This document shows, piece by piece, positions 23,544 through 34,425 of a stretch of DNA of 64,000 nucleotides; the first letter of the stretch is position 1; every line of letters begins with the position of its first letter. The notes under the pieces are model-generated. The model saw only the letters and a program-made list of their open reading frames with translations. It was not told where the DNA came from and did not search any database. The position numbers and the translations under genes are program-made. This stretch comes from Tethya wilhelma (lineage: Eukaryota; Porifera; Demospongiae; Tethyida; Tethyidae), in NCBI GenBank assembly GCA_964030475.1, contig CAXIPT010000006.1, positions 330,668 to 394,667 on the forward strand. Reading direction: 5' to 3'.

Positions 23544-24602
23544 AGGAGACCACACTAGATCCTGAAAGAGTCACTGTAAGTCTAACAATACACTGATCAA
23601 TGTACAATGTCATATAATGTGTTATTACATGTGACTCTTCATGCATGACATGAATTATTATTGAATTATGCATAAAAATCTGGATAATTATTGTTTCACA
23701 TGGTCATTATTTTCCCCGGCCCTCAGGGTCCCTCTAATATCAGTCTCAGCTGGAGAGCTGCTAAGAGTGCACCACATGGCATGGCAAGAGAAGTAGATGC
23801 TGCTGTTGATGGTGACACTGTGAATATTAGACCATCTGGAACTCAATGTGTGTATGCCTATAATTCAAATAATGACACCTGGTGTCAGCTTCCCGATACT
23901 CCCACAGAGGACTGCTCCATTGTTGTCATCAATGGAACACTTACAGCTGTTGGAGGTGAGGGAGATGGGCAGGCCACTAATCAGCTTTTCAGTCTCATTG
24001 AAGAAAGTGATGGTAGGAGGAGGTGGGTGAGGATATTACCACGTATGCCAAAGAAAGTAGGAATGACAAGAACAGTATGCTGTGGAACACATCTGATAGT
24101 TGCATCATATAATTCATCAATGATTCTCATAATGGAGCTGACATCACACAAATGGTCCCGTGTGGCCAATCAACCATCAACGTGGCTACATAGTCTAGTG
24201 ATGTGTGGGGAACATCTCTACTTAGTGTACGAAGATAAGAGAATTTTCAGATGTTCAACCACTGACCTCATCCAGTCTACAAAATCAAGCAAAACTGAAA
24301 TTTGGACTAAACTAGAACACACAGGTCTTCTCTCAGCCTCTACTTATGTGGCAATTCATGGTCGTCTGATATCAGTGGGAGGGGAAGATTCACAAGACAA
24401 ACTCACTACAGCTATTAGGATGTACTCTCCAATCACAATGACATGGGATGAGATAGGACACATGAAGATACCTCAATACAACTGTTTAGCAGCTGTCCTC
24501 CCCAACAATTGTTTACTAATAGCAGGTGGTTCTACTGCTACCTTGTTCAACAGTGAAACAAGTGAAGTTGAAATTGCTGATGTATTCATTACTAATAATT
24601 AA
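20126..24602 (+). CDS. DCK4: Death/coiled-coil/SH3/kelch protein (11 exons)
   Basis: Exons 20126-20780, 21086-21187, 21291-21551, 21646-22238, 22339-22695, 22771-22848, 22926-22997, 23060-23320, 23378-23419, 23546-23575 and 23727-24602 keep frame and give about 1108 residues. Order: Lys-Pro repeat, unrecognised N-terminal domain, linker, Death domain, coiled coil, two short acidic linkers, SH3, short linkers, kelch. The SH3 shows VEALYSFTGR, ELSFTEGDI, WWYGM and GYIPVNYV. Two linker exons follow (CA)n tracts that end in the acceptor AG; the 42-nt exon 9 is the least certain. The exon 2 donor is GTGTGT. Most complete family member, with no visible lesion. SH3 suggests binding to proline-rich partners; the kelch loops are distinctive. 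Role is inferred. Confidence 0.85.
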
Positions 24603-25195
24603 TTAACTTTGCCATTGATAATCTTAATGATTCCTGTAAAAAAATTAATGTTAATTAATATTTTTTGTACACACATAACAGTATAATTATATTGTTATCA
24701 TTAAACACACAAAACACGTGCACACTAAGTCTTATATATCACAAGTTAACACTTATTCCCCCCCCCTCCCCCCCCCTAATCAATTATCTCATGATGTGGT
24801 ATTTATGTATACTGTGGACGTGAAGTTGGACGATAGCAAAGCCTATTATACCCCTCATATTATTCTCAGATGTGAAGATTTATTTTGAATATGAATTTAT
24901 TCATGTCGATCACAGCATCCACATGCTCTAGAAGACAAGACTGCACTATGTGTAGAGGCTTCGTTTAGAATTTTCTCATATCAACAGATATCTTCATAAA
25001 TGGTATTTCTAAACCAGCTTGGTATATATAACTTCTTAGGACAAATCTGTTTCTAATTAAGGTATGCAGAGCAGAATGTCTTGCAGGAGGGTCTCTAGAA
25101 CATCAATGCATTGAAAAACATGTGCAGACAGAAATTTTGTGTCCCATTCTCTGAAGGCATGTAATTTCAATATTTCTAACACAAAAATCATCTAT
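24603..25195. other. 3' flank of DCK4, no gene seen
   Basis: AT-rich, with a C-rich run near 24760-24775. No recognised exon. Confidence 0.5.
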
Positions 25196-25794
25196 CATAC
25201 GTACGGTAGTACGTATAGTAGGAATGGGCCGACTGTCCCATAGACACAATACAAAATGTTGGCCACTATAAAAATCTAGTCAAACAAAATTAAACCCTCA
25301 AAGTTGTTCAGAGGCTCTCAATGACAGATTACCAACTGCATGCAAGGCCTAAAGCTCACAAAAACTTTCCTCAGCACTCGTAGTGAGTGCTATTGGGAAG
25401 CCACCATAGTGCCATTTTTGTTCTCTAACGTACTTACGTACTTCCTTCCTAACTGACTTACTTGAAAAGCATTTCCAGAGAACCAGAATGTGTTGAGCCA
25501 ACTTTGACAGCACAAAGTAAGTTCTTTTCATGGGTACTACATTCCTTTATACTCGTTTCAATCTCAAATAGGCCTAAACAAAAACTAGAAAGCTTTGAAA
25601 CTTAGTGTATAAATTCATGTACTACAATGCAGCCATCTTTGTATGTAGAGTTCAAAGGTCATTATCCACGTGGTGTTATTATGCGCATGCGCATTAGCCT
25701 CCTCCAGCATAATGTAGCTGCAACTCAAGCTTTTTGTAGGGACTAACCAGTCTCTGATAGTCTCCACACTGTAGTGTTGAAAAAAGTGAATGAA
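25196..25794. repeat. Long interspersed repeat R, copy 1
   Basis: About 600 bp repeated at 33709-34425 (same orientation) and 32347-32720 (inverted, partial), each time abutting the same MITE. On the minus strand it carries an NRF1-like GCGCATGCGC (about 25682-25691) and a YY1-like CAAAGATGGCTGC (near 25628-25640). It is the empty-site reference for the 110-bp insertion in copy 2: here GTTCTTTTC (25521-25529) occurs once. Confidence 0.75.
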
Positions 25795-26237
25795 CAAGTA
25801 GTAAAAATTTCAAAAAATAAGTAGTGTAGGAATGGGCAGTGCAGTAAAAAGCATTGGAACAAGGCATGTCTCAATTTCGGCACATGACTACTTCATTTTT
25901 TATGTCCAACTCTTGGTCAGCAGTCCAGCTTATTGTTGCATTGGTTCAATCTAATCAGTTGGCTAAGCAGTGGAGTAAACCATAACAAGATAGGCAAGTG
26001 GTACATGTATTTTGGTTCACTGACTCAGTACAACATATGGCGACCATATGTTGTATTGACTTGGCAGGTACTATAGGAGTACAGATCATTGCATTTATGA
26101 CACTGAGGATCCATATACTCAAGAATAAATCAAAAATGAAGTAGGCATGTGCCGAAATTGAGACATGCCTTGTTCCAATGCTTTTTACCGCACTGCCCAT
26201 TCCTACACTACTTATTTTTTGAAATTTTTACTACTTG
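25795..26237. mobile_element. MITE with ~110-bp TIRs (CAAGTAGTAAAAATTTC), copy 1
   Basis: Both ends carry long inverted repeats: CAAGTAGTAAAAATTTC through GGCATGTCTCAATTTCGGCA and the complement at 26130-26237. Further copies: 31951-32346, 34426-34829 and 50759-51126. The interior is non-coding. Copies at 34.8 and 50.8 kb are flanked by TA, suggesting Tc1/mariner-type mobilisation (inference). Confidence 0.85.
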
Positions 26238-26411
26238 TCTATAGTATGTATAATAAATGACACCAGGCCACTTGACAGTTGTCATAAAACAGGTTCATCC
26301 TATAAATGAGCAACTTGTTGCTTAATTTCGATCATATACACACACACACACAACCCTGACTCTCTGCCCATAGGTACCTTGATCTCTCAATGATCCATCC
26401 AGTGAGGTTGT

Positions 26412-26684
26412 CAGGCCTGTAGGGAGGGGGGGTGCAAGGGGGTGCATGTGCACCCCCCTTTTGAAGCAAAACGAAGAACTAAGATTTAGGTACAATCAAG
26501 TAAATAAGTTTCAAATCATGCCAGAATGCACCAGAATTCATCGAAATTAGCCTAAATTTCCAAAATTTTCTGAGGGAGCATGCCCCCAGACCCCCCTACA
26601 TTTTCTGGGTTTTTTTAAACTTTGATGTGACATATTTGGTAGTCAATATGCACCCCCCTTTCAAGAATCCTGGCTACGGGCCTG
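26412..26684. mobile_element. 273-bp element with GTTGT target duplication
   Basis: Ends CAGGCCTGTAG and CTACGGGCCTG are inverted repeats (10 of 11). GTTGT flanks both sides (26407-26411, 26685-26689), interrupting the SIPA1L exon 9 copy. Subterminal GGGGGGTGCA words face each other. Non-autonomous DNA transposon; superfamily not assigned. Confidence 0.8.
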
Positions 26685-27262
26685 GTTGTTCAGAGGAAGA
26701 TGGAAGACTTGCACACATAATGCGATATTAATAATTTCTTAAATCGACGATTTTTCTCCCCCTCTGTGTCTCTCTTCAGGAAATGATCAAATCTTATGCT
26801 AAATGCAGGCCAATCGAGCCATTTTGTACATGTACATGTACATATGCACTGTATATTTACAAGTATGTTTGTATGTACCTTAGTGCATGATGTTGTCAAT
26901 AACGACCATGAGGACTGGTCCAATACACAAGAATTAAATTGAAAGTCATACTCTTCAGAGAAAGGCAGAGGCTAACAAATGACAAGAAAGAGATGAACAA
27001 TGAAAAATAAAAATGAAAACAATTGCATGGGCTTAGAAACAGTTTTGACATAATATTATCATACATGGAACAAAGATCACACACACACAAATTTGGCATA
27101 GAGATAAAAAAATCTTCCTCAATAACTAGCTAAGTAAGTTAACCTTTCCATTTCTCAGGATGATGTGCATGTTCCAGATGAGTGCCCCGGGGGTATAAAT
27201 GAGGGTGGACTCCTGTCTCATTTTCTCTCTCTTGCTACGACTGAGATTACGTAACAGACCAG

Positions 27263-27279
27263 CTGAGTGTGTGTGTGTG

Positions 27280-27321
<42 letters not shown>

Positions 27322-27365
27322 CGTGTGTGTGTGTGTGTGTGAGGCTGTGAAGCTGATAACCTTAC
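27263..27365 (-). other. CA-rich intron in SIPA1L exon 7 remnant
   Basis: On the minus strand, GTAAGG opens after GGAAGAGTAG and a CA microsatellite runs to CACTCAG before CTGGTCTG. The main gene has GGAAGAGTAG directly joined to CTGGTCTG at 12629/12630, so the boundaries are exact. Confidence 0.8.
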
Positions 27366-28384
27366 CTACTCTTCCTGATGGGTGGGCCTAATCAATAGTG
27401 ACTGAAGTTGCGAAGCTCTCGGCCAGGTCATTGAGGTACTGCTTTCTTGTTCTGACGGCCATTGTAGAAAACTTGTTGTTGCGAAGACTAGCATTGTTAG
27501 TTGATCACTGTAAGTGTGTGCATGTGTGTGAGTGTGGGTATCTGAGTGTGTGGGGGTGTGAGGGTGTGAGTGTGTGATTGTGTATAAGTGTGTGAGTGTG
27601 AGTGCGTGAGTGTGTGACAGCTTACATTTTGTAAAAATGAATTCCCTAAAATTATCATATAAGTCAAACTCTGCCTCCTCAGGGATAGTTGGTCCAAAGT
27701 AGGGAATCCGAGTCACAGTAACTCTGAGAACACAAAGGGTTAAAATTAAAATAAAAGTATTCATGTACGTGTCTGTGTATAGCATACAGAATATATTTAC
27801 ACAGCATCATAGATAATATAGACTACGTAACCTATGATAGCATCAACACCAAATATTTCTTTCCTTCACTTTGAGTCTTCCTTTTTATCGCTATAACTTG
27901 ATGTACCGTATAATTATCAATCAAGTTCAAGATTACAAGAACCATTAAAAAATGGCAAAATTTACACAAATTTTGATACTTCCAGGACTCAAGTGAATGC
28001 CATAAGACTTCATCTCTCAACTGACCTGTACTTGGTGAGATCTGTTGAAGGATTCTCCACTCTGACCACGACAAAGATGTGTTGAAAGTGAGATCGGACG
28101 CAACGAGCTGAGAATGGCTCACAACCAGGCTCTTGGAAGATCACCATGACAATGTCGTTACCAATGTGATACTTCCTTAGCAACTGGAGAGACAGAGAAA
28201 TAACAAACAATGAGACAACCATACTTCATACCAGGTTGAGAACCCTGAGGGTCTGTGGGGGGTATAGTAAGGTACTGTATAAAGACTTTTAAGGTTGTAA
28301 GATGTTAGATGATATGAAGACATGATGAAAATGGTACTTTGGTGGAAAATGTGAAAGAATTTAAGTGCTTCTAATAAAATGAAA

Positions 28385-28690
28385 TTTACCTTAAATTTCA
28401 ATATTTCCCCATGCCTCGATAATTCTGTGGTGTCTCTTGAGACAGCTCAGCTAGTGCTCCTTCAACTCCTGGCTCCTGATTCAGCTCATCTTCTTCACTG
28501 ACTCTTTCCTCTCACACCAGCCGACGGGAGATTTCCTCGGCCTTGAAATTTGGAGATGTTGTCCCAGTAACAGGCTCCTCCCACTCCACCTATCTTCTTT
28601 ACTGCATGTCATGTGATGTGTGTGGATAGAAACACAATAGAGTGACATAGTACATGTTGCTTGACCTTTGACCTCCTTACTACACATGTG
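28385..28690 (-). repeat. Shared intergenic block, copy 5
   Basis: Same block as at 1078-1345, in the same relation to a SIPA1L exon 5 copy. Followed to 29270 by the duplicated spacer. Confidence 0.7.
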
Positions 28691-29269
28691 TTTTTAAAGT
28701 ATTAACTCTATTATCATCTGCTGTAACACATATTTTTCAGATGCTAAGGAGGCATAAAATTGATCTCTTAATAATGCTTATGCTAATGCATATGCTTAGC
28801 AATATGGTGGATATACAACATCAAAAATCAAGGAAGTATTTGGCAAGTGATACTGGAAATAAGTAGTTAACTTTTTGTCAGTATGAAATGTACAAAGGTA
28901 CTCTGAAAATTATGTTTTTTGAAAATAAAAGTGAAATGAGGTTATAAGTATTTTTCCATGTCAATTTTTGCTGAGTTTGAAAATAAATCTTGGGACAAAA
29001 CATTAATTGTGTTAAAACTTTAAAGACCAAGGATACCCCTTATGACAGAATCTGACCCTCTCACCAGTACATTCTTTCATTTCACAGTCAAGCTAACTTT
29101 CTTCACTAAGTCAGTCTCTCACTGACTTATCTGCACTCTGGACCATCAGTCCAAGGACACTGAAACATGGTGAACTAGGAATTTAGCATTCAATGATCCA
29201 ACACTTTCATTCAGTGAAATCTTCTTCTGTCACAAACAACTTGGAGCTAGCAGCAGCAGCAAGAGTGAT
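28691..29269. other. Duplicated spacer upstream of DCK5
   Basis: Non-coding, matching 7481-8159 and 19330-19949 in order. No gene. Confidence 0.55.
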
Positions 29270-29444
29270 GTTAGTCATTTGTTTGGTAAAGGTCGTCAAA
29301 ACGTTTCATTATGCGCACGCGCAGGAAATCAGCATGCAATTAACTACAGGTAGAGGGGCGTGTCTCATATTTGTGGTTTTATTTGGTGAATGCTTGGAAG
29401 CAGTTGCATTTTGGGCAAGAATTGTCTCTGAAAACTTACCAAAG
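29270..29444 (+). promoter_or_regulatory. Conserved DCK upstream region, copy 4
   Basis: GGTAAAGGTCGTCAAAACG core, GCGCACGCGCAGGAAATC (the E2F-like GGGAAA is changed to AGGAAA), GAGGGGCGTGTCTCATATTT and TGTGGTTTTATTTGGTGAA. Confidence 0.45.
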
Positions 29445-30200
29445 ATGTCGACTGGTGTAAAGGCTAAGCCAAAACCCAAGCCAAAACCTAAACCTAAACC
29501 AAAGCCCAGCTCTGCTAGCTCTGGTGTTGAGTCCAATCTTCACTCCTCCTGCTACAGTGACTTCTTTCTCCTGAGGACTCCTATCACCATCAATGGAAGT
29601 CCAGCTGAGATCAAGACAGTCAATGGAGAGCCAGTGTTGAGGGCCAGAGGCATCTCTGTCAAGCTGTCAACCATCTTACACCAAGCAGTGTCTCCTGTAG
29701 CAAGCAAGCATGGAGTCTATTCAGTTGAAACTTTCTACTATGAACAAGTAGCTTTGTTTCTTGCCAAGTTTGCATCGAAATCTTCACTAAAGGAATTCTT
29801 GACCGGAAAAGAAGATGTTCAAAAAGAACTTTCGTCAGCAATTGCCGATCTTTTTGTGAAAGAAAGCAAATCGTTAAAACAGCCCCAATCTTCACAATCA
29901 GCTCCTTCTATGGAGCAGCTCCAGGTAGCTGTTGAGGTGAAGGTTTACCTCGTGTCCCCAGCTGTAGGATGGCCAGAAGTGGTTAATGCCGCAAACTGCA
30001 GTTTTATGTTTGAGAGATGGAAACGAAGCAAAATACTTGATTTCACCAATGCCATGTTTACCAAGCCACCCCCTAGTGCTGCTGATATGAGTGGTGAGTG
30101 TATCATGTGATTTTACTTTAGTAGAAACTTGCATTGTATCATTATCACACAATCATGAGTTGTACACGTAATGAATGTCCCATAAACACATGCAATACTT

Positions 30201-30420
30201 AAGTCTATCTGGTTTGATAATGCCTCCTGAGGTGAACTAATGAGATAAATTCATACAATACTTTTCATATGGGGCAAAATAGCTAACTTTTGACTAGTAA
30301 GGCGTAGGAAGCTGGAAAAGCAAACAAAAGAACGAGCGCTTTCCAATGGTGCTTGAAATTTTGAAATTGGTTGAAAGTTATTCAAGTTTTTCTACCAACA
30401 TTCTCAAACCAGATTGACTT
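30201..30420. mobile_element. MITE with AAGTCTATCTGGTTTGA TIR in DCK5 intron 1
   Basis: Left AAGTCTATCTGGTTTGA and right TCAAACCAGATTGACTT are inverted repeats matching 16 of 17. The interior is homologous to 9666-9845 in reverse. Confidence 0.75.
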
Positions 30421-30964
30421 TAGTATTATTGGCACTTTTGACGATATCTACAATAGAATAATAATACTGTTTTATCAAGTTCATTATAGAATTCCTTTTC
30501 TTTCTTCATTAACCAGATCATTAATTCTCCTACTCAAACAATAGTACAACCATAGTAGACCACACATCTTATCAAGCTATTGATCACATGATGCACTATA
30601 ACCCTTGCTTACATGTGACAGACAAACTGTTATACCAGAGGAGGTCCCATGTCCGTGGGCCATTTTGTAATTAAAAAGGTCACATGATTATGCTTTGATT
30701 TGAGGCATTTTCTGACTCTTATTACTTGAAAAAGCAAGGAACCATTCTCTCTCTCTCGAGCCTGTTACTGTGTCAGAATAGCTGCGATAAGTCTGAGAAA
30801 AAGTGAGCTATGCGACCAGGAAATGACATCACATGATCTTATTCATAATGCAATTAGCCTGGAATGGCCCAGGGATATCCTCTTGTGCATGTTCTACAAT
30901 GTCCAGATCTAGGCAAAGCTTTCTCGTATAGCTATATAGAGTTTAACTTAGATGATCTACAATT

Positions 30965-31590
30965 ATTGGGGCGAGCATGAGCGAGCCCCACATAAGCGTG
31001 TCGAATGACGAAGCCACGGTAAGCTCACTATATCACTATGTTAATTTGTCAGCTAAAATCATAGCACACATAATTTATACGCACTGGCCATGTATAAAAC
31101 CAGCAAGCAAACTGAATAGTTTCACAGCTTGAAACTATACTGCAGAGACTCTAAACTGCAAAACCCTGAGCTCAGAGTCCGAGAAGCTATTGAACTGCTG
31201 ACTGATAACTCAGAACTGATACAACAGCTAGCTGCTAAGATTCAACGCATGCATGATGCTTAAACCCCGGGCGTAGGTGGCCTGGAGAGTAACTGTTAAC
31301 TGGCAAGAGAGAATCAATGGAGTCCTGCCTGAGCAGTAAATGAGAATAAACTGCAGACTCATGATCAAAGAAATCAACAAGTATTAATTCCAATTCAGCC
31401 AAGTCAAGTGTCTCTTGTATAATTATGCCATACTCTTTCACCAGTGCTATAACAAACAATATGCACTAGCTTCGTTCCCACATAACCTACTAGGCTCCCC
31501 TTTCACAGTAAGTATATAGGGGAGAGCCTGCAACGAGTCTATTCCCACATGCAAAACTATGCGCATGGGCTTTCTCGTGCTCGCCCCACT
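30965..31590. repeat. Element bounded by GGGGCGAGCATGAGC
   Basis: Starts GGGGCGAGCATGAGCGAGCC; near the right border the inverted CTCGTGCTCGCCCC occurs (31575-31588). The left-end sequence recurs at 33648-33670. On the plus strand, an open frame after the acceptor-like TTTCACAG reads RDSKLQNPELRVREAIELL and ends in QRMHDA at about 31263. Not recognised; could be an exon carried by a repeat. Confidence 0.45.
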
Positions 31591-31950
31591 CCATGCTTGC
31601 ATGCCACTAGTTATCACAGAAATGAAGAAAGGTTGACCTTTTAAAATGCTACATGCAATACACTCATAATTAAATTCCTTTGTTTTCCTTACTCCTACAC
31701 AAACAACAGTGAGTAGCTACTCTAGTTCTCACCACATTGTGGCGAGAGAGAATAGTTGTGGCATTATTGTTTTTATGATAATCTGCAGGTGATCAAGCCA
31801 TGGTGTCCACCACCTCTCTGGGTAGTACACCTCAGGAAGTCACCAACACCTCCTCCGATTCTCAGAATGATTCTACCACTCAAACTCCTAGCAACAAACG
31901 TATGTGTGTATTATGTATTACCCACATGGTTTGGTACACTGTCATTAACA

Positions 31951-32346
31951 CAAGTAGTAAAAATTTCAAAAAAAAAAGCAGTGTAGGAATGGGCAGTGCA
32001 TTAAAAAGTATTGGAACAAGGCAGGGTCTCAATTTCGGCACATGACTACTTCATTTTTATTCTTGATCCTTGATATGGATTTTCAGTGTTGTGTTGCAAT
32101 GATCTGTATAATAGTACCGTAGCTTAATATTCATTGCATTGGTTCAAATTTCTCGCTAATCACTTGGCTACTAAAGCAATAGAGTAAACTATAACAGATA
32201 GGTATTTAAACTGGACTGCCGGCCAAGAGTTGGGCATAAAAATGAAGTAGTCATGTGCCGAAATTGAGACCCTGCCTTGTTCCAATACTTTTTAATGCAC
32301 TGCCCATTCCTACACTGCTTATTTTTTTTGAAATTTTTACTACTTG
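31951..32346. mobile_element. CAAGTAGTAAAAATTTC MITE, copy 2
   Basis: Long TIRs as in copy 1; inserted in DCK5 intron 2 after GTCATTAACA. The intact intron in DCK6 continues differently from that point. Confidence 0.85.
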
Positions 32347-32720
32347 TTCATTCACTTTTTTTCAACACTACAGTGTGTAGACTATCAGAGACTGGTTAGT
32401 CCGTACAAAAAGCTTGAGTAGTAGCTAAACATGCACTACATTATGCTTAAAGAGGCTAATGCGCATGCGCATATTAATGCCACGTGGATAGATGACCTTT
32501 GAACTCTACCTACAAAGATGGCTGAATTGAAGTACGTGAATTTATACACTAAGTTTCAAAGCTTTCTAGTTTTTGTTTAGGCCTATTAATGAGAAAGCGA
32601 GTGTCAAGGAATGTAGTACCCATGAAAAGAACTTACTTTGTGCTGTCAAAGTTGGCTCAACACATTCTGGGTCTCTGGAAATGCTTTTCAAGTAAGTCAG
32701 TTTAACTGACAACAGTAAAC
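32347..32720. repeat. Long interspersed repeat R, partial inverted copy
   Basis: Reverse complement of 25430-25794. In this orientation ATGGCTGAATTGAAG follows the YY1-like CAAAG and stays open for about 20 codons (MAELKYVNLYTKFQSF...), whereas copies 1 and 2 hit TAG after 4 codons. Confidence 0.7.
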
Positions 32721-33708
32721 TGCATCTGTTTATGAAAACTGGGAGCCTAATGTTTATCAGAAAAAAATTTCCCAACAAGAATTTGAGTTCTTAAATTTAG
32801 CTAGCTGAGCTGGTGCCATTTTTACTTCATAGTACCACAAATATGGGGACCATTTGACACTGCATGGGCCGGTATATGCTGGCAAAACAACTGAATAGTG
32901 TGAATGATACGTGAACCAATATTCATGTTTTTCAATGGGGGACGAAAAAGTCACTATATTATGTGAATCTCCCCTCTCCATTAATTGTAATTAGCTGTGC
33001 AGCTTTAATATTTGGATAGAATTCACCATTATGATAGTGATTTTGTCCCCAATTACGATTCGTTCTGGAACGAGGATAAACTGTAGTATGTATAGTCTGC
33101 ATGCATATATACGCTAAGCTCCAGTGTACCCAATGTCCATGTCCTCCCAACCTTGAATATTGCAATGGTCTGAGATTTCCATTCACATACATGTATACAT
33201 AAAATTGTAGTGAATGAGCTGCTTGCATAACAGTATATAGTCGAATTCTCAAGGTTCTCATGGATGCAAGCACTTGACTAAGGCTAGGGTGACTCACTAA
33301 CAGTTCAATAAGCATGCAAAAAAAATGTTTATTATTCCGAGCGAAGCGAGGCTATGTTTGGGTTCAATCGAGATTTTTCGTGGACGATGTGGTGGTGGCA
33401 GACCAAGGTAAACTTCGTGGCGTATCTTGGCTGTGCTTCAGGGTTTTCTCACAAAAGTAAGTAGGGCACTTTGCCTCAACATAAACTAGTCTTAGACTAA
33501 CTTGAGAGATTAAACTGTAGCTTTAGAGCGTGGATAGAGCGCCTTTTGACTTTTTGGGCCAAGTTTGATAGTAGGTTTTTACTGAGACGATCTTTGCCCG
33601 GGTGCCCAGACTTGCGACGATCTTTGCCAGAGTGAAGTGTGTAGTTGGGGCGAGCATGAGCGAGCCCCACTGTAGTCGTGTGAACGAGTGTTTTGTCCTT
33701 ATATATAT
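32721..33708. other. Unassigned region between repeats
   Basis: Holds the words GAGCGAAGCGAGGC (33339 on) and GGGGCGAGCATGAGCGAGCC (33648 on), both also seen in the 30.97-31.59 kb element family. A 118-codon minus-strand frame (32959-33315) has no recognised motif and no clear splice context. No gene can be supported. Confidence 0.4.
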
Positions 33709-34425
33709 CATACGTACGGTAGTACGTATAGTAGGAATGGACCGACTGTCCCATAGACACCGTACAAAATGTTGGCCACTATAAAAATCTAGTCAAACAA
33801 AATTAAACCTTCAAAGTTGCTCAGAGGCTCTCAATGACAGATTACCAACAGCATGCAAGGCCTAAAGCTCACAAAAACTTTCCTCAGCACTCGTAGTGAG
33901 TGCTACTGGGAAGCCACCATAGTGCCATTTTTGTTCTCTAACGTACTTCCTAACTGACTTACTTGAAAAGGATTTCCAGAGAACCAGAATGTATTGAGCC
34001 AACTTTGACAGCACAAAGTAAGTTCTTTTCGGATCATGTAGGATATCCGACTCCCTAGCCCTAGCCCTAGCCCTAGCCCTAGCCCTAGCACTAGCCCTAG
34101 CCCTAGCCTTAGCCCTAGAGTCGGATATCCTACATGACCCGTTCTTTTCATGGGTAGTACATTCCTTTATACTCGTTTTAATCTCAAATAGGCCTAAACA
34201 AAAACTAGAAAGCTTTGAAACTTAGTGTATAAATTCATGTACTACAATGCAGCCATCTTTGTATGTAGAGTTCAAAGGTCATTATCCACGTGGCATTATT
34301 ATGCGCATGCGCATTAGCCTCCTCCAGCATAATGAAATACATTGTAGCTGCAAACTCAAGCTTTTTGTAGGGACTAACCAGTCTCTAATAGTCTCCACAC
34401 TGTAGTGTTGAAAAAAGTGAATGAA
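33709..34425. repeat. Long interspersed repeat R, copy 2
   Basis: Direct repeat of 25196-25794, interrupted by the 110-bp element at 34031-34140. Carries the same NRF1-like palindrome (near 34302-34312). Confidence 0.8.
34031..34140. mobile_element. 110-bp element: 23-bp TIRs around a (CCCTAG)n array, 9-bp TSD
   Basis: Left end GGATCATGTAGGATATCCGA and right end TCGGATATCCTACATGACCC are inverted repeats, 22 of 23 over the full TIR. Between them lie about eleven CCCTAG units with two variants. GTTCTTTTC is duplicated on both sides (34022-34030, 34141-34149), and the paralogous site at 25521 is empty. A 9-bp TSD fits Mutator-like elements (family knowledge); the transposase source is unknown. 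Confidence 0.9.

Larger units (their letters stand above)
26378..28183 (-). pseudogene. SIPA1L remnant, exons 5-9
   Basis: Exon 5 (28026-28183; catalytic HIGND intact, preceding Arg is Tyr), exon 6 (27626-27723; 9-nt in-frame deletion), exon 7 (27144-27262 plus 27366-27507, split by a CA-rich intron), exon 8 (26879-26971) and exon 9 from 26378, interrupted by a 273-bp element and by a microinversion near 26705-26790. Exon 7 has an in-frame TAG where the main gene has CAG (ATTGATTAGGCC). Exon 10 and the PDZ exons are absent. Pseudogene, but it preserves an intron the main gene lacks. Confidence 0.85.
29445..31899 (+). pseudogene. DCK5: 5' fragment (exons 1-2)
   Basis: Exon 1 (29445-30093) is intact and encodes MSTGVKAKPK, the Lys-Pro repeat and the N-terminal domain. 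Exon 2 (31789-31899) encodes the Ser/Thr-rich linker ending in PSNK. Intron 1 is 1.7 kb and holds two repeats. Intron 2 is interrupted by a MITE 52 bases after the donor, and no Death, coil or kelch exon follows before the next gene start at 38051. It could still be transcribed as a short protein. I read it as a fragment cut by repeat insertion or rearrangement. Confidence 0.75.

Noticed and set aside
32959..33315. 118-codon minus-strand frame
   Set aside because: No recognised motif, no Met-context or splice support, no second copy; kept only as an unassigned region.
34053..34117. Interstitial telomere relic
   Set aside because: The array lies between transposon TIRs with a target duplication, so it arrived by transposition and not by chromosome-end fusion.
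33903..34151. Gly-Leu repeat frame (LGLGLGLG)
   Set aside because: Translation of the (CCCTAG)n array in a transposable element.
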